A stretch of 47,609 nt of DNA, from assembly GCA_017407115.1 (NCBI GenBank), contig JAFQXD010000058.1:1-47609 (forward strand). Direction: 5' to 3'. The stretch's first letter is position 1. Each line of letters begins with the position of its first letter. The stretch comes from Methanobrevibacter sp. GTDB taxonomy: Archaea > Methanobacteriota > Methanobacteria > Methanobacteriales > Methanobacteriaceae. Of this stretch, positions 44,456 to 47,609 are shown piece by piece. A program made the translations under genes and the position numbers. Below the pieces are notes generated by a model. It was given only the letters and a program-made list of their open reading frames with translations. It did not search any database and was not told the DNA's origin.

Positions 44456-45319
44456 TCATTCAAAATTTTCCGGATACTCTATCTTCAATTCATTCATGAT
44501 GTCGTCAAACATGACATCGCTGAAAGGCCTGCCATCACATGTCAAATTGGAAATGCATCCAACATGGTCTGGGCAGAGATAATCCTTGTGGATTTCTAAA
44601 AAGTCGTCCAATTGCCTTCCGGAGATTTCAGAATATCTTTCTGTGTAATCCAAAAATACTTCACAGGTATCCAAATCCTTATCCCATTCGGCATCGTAAT
44701 GTCTTATCAAAATCCTGGCATTGTTTTCAGGGTCCTTTTCAAACTGGCTTCTGATATAATAGATCAAATCTTTAGCCCTTGCAATTTCCAGATCCTGGGT
44801 TTCCTTAAGTTCCCCGTTGGATTCATTTGCATAAAAGCCAAACTGGTTTTCATTCAAATCCTTCAGATAATCGGAATTTCTAAAGTAGAAAAGAGAATGT
44901 CTTGCAGGCTGCATTTTGACTGATTTACCGTCAACGATTCTTTCAAATGGCACCAATGCATGCATAATGGCCAATTCTGTAATGGAAACATTGCCTATGA
45001 ATGATATGATTTCAGGATATTCGTTGACAGTTATCTTATTGATATTGTGGTAATCAGGCCTCCAGCCTAATTTCTGAGCTCTAAAACAAATGAAAAATGT
45101 CCTGTCCTCATCTATGCATCTGAAATCCTGAAGAAGAATATTGTCATCGGCAGGAAGTGTTTTGGCTGAAAAAGCAACATCCCTGAAACCCACTTCAATG
45201 TCATGGTCCAGACAAGCCTCCTTGACTCTTGGAAAAACTTCATTGACAAAGCAGTCATATTCGGCCACCATGTCATAAAATGTACTGTTTATCATAAATG
45301 TTACTTTCTTTTTAACCAT
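44456..45319 (-). CDS. DUF4062-like protein
   Basis: 287 aa. The N-terminus matches DUF4062, a TIR-like Rossmann-type domain that usually opens STAND NTPases and similar signalling proteins: VTFMINSTFYDMVAEYDCFV, EVFPRVKEACLDHDIEVGFRDVAF, followed by RCIDEDRTFFICFRAQKLGW (family pattern: [IV]xSTFxDMxxERDxL ... VFPxLxxxC ... I.V...D). Family members normally carry an NTPase after this domain; none is present here. The C-terminal half (about 150-287) is charged and mostly helical. A GGTGT precedes the ATG. It follows the TPR gene by 94 bases on the same strand, so the two probably act together. Cytosolic. Confidence 0.72.
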   Translation of the reverse strand: MVKKKVTFMINSTFYDMVAEYDCFVNEVFPRVKEACLDHDIEVGFRDVAFSAKTLPADDNILLQDFRCIDEDRTFFICFRAQKLGWRPDYHNINKITVNEYPEIISFIGNVSITELAIMHALVPFERIVDGKSVKMQPARHSLFYFRNSDYLKDLNENQFGFYANESNGELKETQDLEIARAKDLIYYIRSQFEKDPENNARILIRHYDAEWDKDLDTCEVFLDYTERYSEISGRQLDDFLEIHKDYLCPDHVGCISNLTCDGRPFSDVMFDDIMNELKIEYPENFE

Positions 45320-45413
45320 CTTAACACCAATATTATATTTGATTGTTCCATTTAATTAGGTTTTCTAAAATATCTTGAGAAATAAAAGTAATGAGCAAAA
45401 AAGCCCACTACAA

Positions 45414-46208
45414 CTAATCCATCTTGTCCATGCACAAATCCCAGATATCTCTGGAATTATCATTGATATGACTTATGGAATCTGCCTTCTTGAAGAAGTT
45501 ACATGCTTTTTTATATTCTCCCAAATCAGCATATACCAATGCCTTTCCTTTCAATGCCTCGGATGATTCTCTGTTTATTTTTAAAACGGAATCATAAACA
45601 TCAAGTGCATCTTCAAAGTCTCCATTCAGCCTGTTTACATCTGCAATTGCCACTCTGGCTTTTAGGTAATCACTATCCAAAGCCAATGCATTTACAAATT
45701 CATCAATGGCTTGATCATATCTTTTTAAATTGACTAAAGCCTTGCCTTTGAAATAGTAAGCTTCACTGTTGAATTCATTAACGTAAATTGCCTTGTCACA
45801 CAGTTCAATGGCACGGTTGCTTGAATAATATGAGTCACTGACTTCAAGTCTTCTTTGGGCTTTTTTAACATAGATCAGGTCCCTGTTTAAATACGCCTTG
45901 GTATTTTTGGAGAATTCCTTTACGTTGTCCGGAAGGTCCTGCGCTTCTACTACATCATCCTTGAATTGTGAAATCTCATCAAGAACATTATCAATCTGAT
46001 TGACTGTGTTTTCACTGAACTGCTCCAAATCGAACTCATCGATTTTTTGCTTGAATTCGGTTGAATCCAATTCATTCAAGATTTCAGTAGTTTCGTCTTT
46101 TAAAAATTCTATGCTGTCAGAAATGTTCTGCAACAAACTGGATTCAAAGAAAACCTTGTCGGTTCTCCTTTCGTTAACATCTATATCTTCCCAATCACTT
46201 TTCTTCAT
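45414..46208 (-). CDS. Coiled-coil / TPR protein
   Basis: 264 aa. The N-terminal half is acidic and coiled-coil-like (ISDSIEFLKDETTEILNELD, FSENTVNQIDNVLDEISQFK). The C-terminal half (about 125-255) has at least three TPR units: SNRAIELCDKAIYVNEFNSE, RYDQAIDEFVNALALDSDYL, DFEDALDVYDSVLKINRESS, and EYKKACNFFKKADSIS. GGAGTTGAT lies 3-4 bases before the ATG, a strong site, with a TATA-like ATTTAAATAC at about 46251-46260. First gene of a pair with the DUF4062-like protein; scaffold or ligand-sensing role is likely. Confidence 0.82.
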   Translation of the reverse strand: MKKSDWEDIDVNERRTDKVFFESSLLQNISDSIEFLKDETTEILNELDSTEFKQKIDEFDLEQFSENTVNQIDNVLDEISQFKDDVVEAQDLPDNVKEFSKNTKAYLNRDLIYVKKAQRRLEVSDSYYSSNRAIELCDKAIYVNEFNSEAYYFKGKALVNLKRYDQAIDEFVNALALDSDYLKARVAIADVNRLNGDFEDALDVYDSVLKINRESSEALKGKALVYADLGEYKKACNFFKKADSISHINDNSRDIWDLCMDKMD

Positions 46209-46423
46209 GATATCAACTCCAGTGATTTACACTATTAATTATACAATGTAGTATTTAAATGTTATTGGATATGGCCTATGAAATCAAATCTTTAATAGTT
46301 GGATTAGATGTTTCATACATTTTCAATCCGACATGATTATTGGATGAAGATAATGAAAAACAGACATGATTAAAATCAAGTTTTGAGATGAAAGTGTGAA
46401 AATTAATTATCAGAAATTTAAAA

Positions 46424-46453
46424 TAAAAAAAGAAAAATAGGGGATGAAATCCC
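46424..46453 (-). terminator. Terminator of the DUF3344 surface protein
   Basis: gggat / atccc (46441-46445, 46449-46453) with a 3-base loop directly after the stop codon, extended by weaker pairs, and followed on the minus strand by T5-C-T7 (46424-46437). Confidence 0.7.
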
Positions 46454-47609
46454 TTATTTTTTGACAGTAATTGTACTTTTTGCACTAACTGTGTATTTGT
46501 TGTCACCGGAAGAAACAACAACCCTGTGGCTTCCAATACTTAATGATTTGGTATTGAACTGAGCAACACCTTTAGAATTGGTTTTGACAGTGTATGTTTT
46601 GTATTTTTTACCAGTGTAAATTTTTAAAGCTATTTTAAGGTTGCTTACCGCTTTTTTAGTTGCCTGATTTTTAACTGTTACCTTAAAGAATTTAGATTTT
46701 TTAGCTTTTACGGTTACTTTTGGTGCTTTAACTGTAGTTTTAGCCTTTGATACTTTGATAGTTGAAGTTGTCTTTTTGACAACATAATTTTTGTTGGATG
46801 AGGTGATTTCAACTTTATGAGTACCGATAGCTAATTTTGAAGCACCTGCAAAGCTAGCAACACCTTTTGAATTGGTTGTTGCATAATAATTTTTGGAGGT
46901 TTTTCCAGTATAGACCTTTAAGGTAAGTTTCAAGCCGCTGACAGGTTTTTTATTGGCATCCACAACAGTGATAGTGAATGCTTTTCCTGAATCATAAGTG
47001 GTGGACAATGCCTTAGGAGTTACAGTAACGCCAATAGCTGATTGAACCTTGAATACTGACAATGTGTTTTTAAGTGATGCGTAAGTTGAGGTTCCAACGT
47101 TTACAGCCATCATTTCAGTATTCTGACCTTCTTTAATGAAGGATGTAAGGTTGTCCCAGGTACTGTATTGATAATAATTGCCTGAAGTGTGATTTGCAGG
47201 ATCTCCAATCAGTTCACCGTTTATTCTGAAGCTGCCGTCAGCACTGGAAAGAGCAACATTTGTTAAATAAGCACCAATAATGTTAGTAGCATTTTCAGTT
47301 GCAAATTCTGTGGTCACATTGGTTTTTGTCCATTTTTGAGCAAAGTCAACATAATAGTTGATTATGTCACTGTCACCATCATCATAAGCCAATACCAATG
47401 AGATAAGTTTGATTCTACCGTCAAAAGTCTTATCAGGCATAGCATAAGTATCGACCTTGATGGAAATGGATGAACCGTTCAATCCACTTATTAAATCCTT
47501 AATGTCATAATGCATTTGATAATCAGAGTAACATTTGTCGGTGTGGTCATTAACATAGTAAACTACACCGTTGGTTGAACCTTCAGCAATCCATAACTCT
47601 TCGCTTGCC
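46454..47609 (-). CDS. DUF3344 / Ig-repeat surface protein, 5' end outside the window
   Basis: The frame is open to the right edge; at least 385 residues are visible. The N-terminal visible part is DUF3344-like (WIAEGSTNGVVYYVNDHTDK, ISIKVDTYAMPDKTFDGRIK, LISLVLAYDDGDSDIINYYV, TNVALSSADGSF). Two Ig-like domains follow, with GLKLTLKVYTGKTSKNYYAT and LKIALKIYTGKKYKTYTVKT and the usual KTNSKGVAQF motif, ending STITVKK. The start codon at 47515 is internal, not the true start. A secreted, wall-associated protein is expected. The C-terminal domain differs from the adhesins to the left in having the long VYTGK insertion. Confidence 0.85.
   Translation of the reverse strand, partial: ASEELWIAEGSTNGVVYYVNDHTDKCYSDYQMHYDIKDLISGLNGSSISIKVDTYAMPDKTFDGRIKLISLVLAYDDGDSDIINYYVDFAQKWTKTNVTTEFATENATNIIGAYLTNVALSSADGSFRINGELIGDPANHTSGNYYQYSTWDNLTSFIKEGQNTEMMAVNVGTSTYASLKNTLSVFKVQSAIGVTVTPKALSTTYDSGKAFTITVVDANKKPVSGLKLTLKVYTGKTSKNYYATTNSKGVASFAGASKLAIGTHKVEITSSNKNYVVKKTTSTIKVSKAKTTVKAPKVTVKAKKSKFFKVTVKNQATKKAVSNLKIALKIYTGKKYKTYTVKTNSKGVAQFNTKSLSIGSHRVVVSSGDNKYTVSAKSTITVKK

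Noticed and set aside
46276..46536. 86-codon minus-strand frame at the end of the DUF3344 gene
   Set aside because: It overlaps the real gene in another frame and the terminator hairpin; Phe-rich text, no start signal.

Overview
The window is A+T-rich archaeal DNA that fits a host-associated Methanobacteriales methanogen, most likely Methanobrevibacter. The evidence is several very large secreted adhesin-like proteins built of Pmp-like beta-helix repeats and Ig-like domains ending in a basic ...TVK tail, short leaders with GGTGAT or GGAGG ribosome binding sites, TATA boxes about 27 bases upstream of start codons (leaderless mRNAs), a tRNA-Leu without encoded CCA, and a DUF3344 protein at the edge. 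I cannot name the species.

Layout. 1-2 kb: small membrane proteins (DUF2085 and anchored secreted proteins). 2.1-6.7 kb: a 1529-codon adhesin with a peptidoglycan-binding-like C-terminus, broken by one in-frame amber codon. 7-10.5 kb: tRNA-Leu(CAG), an anchored Ig-like protein, an 850-base spacer with three tandem mini-ORFs behind a TATA box and a hairpin, a two-helix membrane protein, and a coiled-coil/zinc-ribbon/methyltransferase gene split by a frameshift in an A8 tract. 10.8-13.8 kb: a 2TM / zinc-ribbon / Ig-repeat surface-protein operon.

14-34.9 kb: a three-gene surface cassette present twice. Each copy has a ~520-aa beta-helix adhesin, a giant (2664 or 2209 aa) beta-helix protein with an internal papain-like protease and lectin-like domain, and a proline-repeat, C-terminally anchored protein. 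In copy 1 the third gene is inverted.

35-46.2 kb: genes with a signalling or defence flavour. They include an operon of one anchored protein and two membrane TIR proteins; a cluster of small proteins sharing an unnamed ~50-residue tryptophan-containing module; TPR proteins; a UPF0332-type HEPN protein with an overlapping partner; and a DUF4062-like protein with a TPR partner. Two hairpin/mini-ORF elements bracket part of this cluster. An XRE-cupin regulator / small ORF / acyl-CoA synthetase operon sits among them. The window ends inside a DUF3344 / Ig-repeat surface protein.

Functionally, the first three quarters is a cell-surface locus (attachment, wall binding, possibly proteolysis at the surface), and the last quarter is an accessory sensing/defence region. 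All domain assignments are made by eye from motifs; no database search was run.
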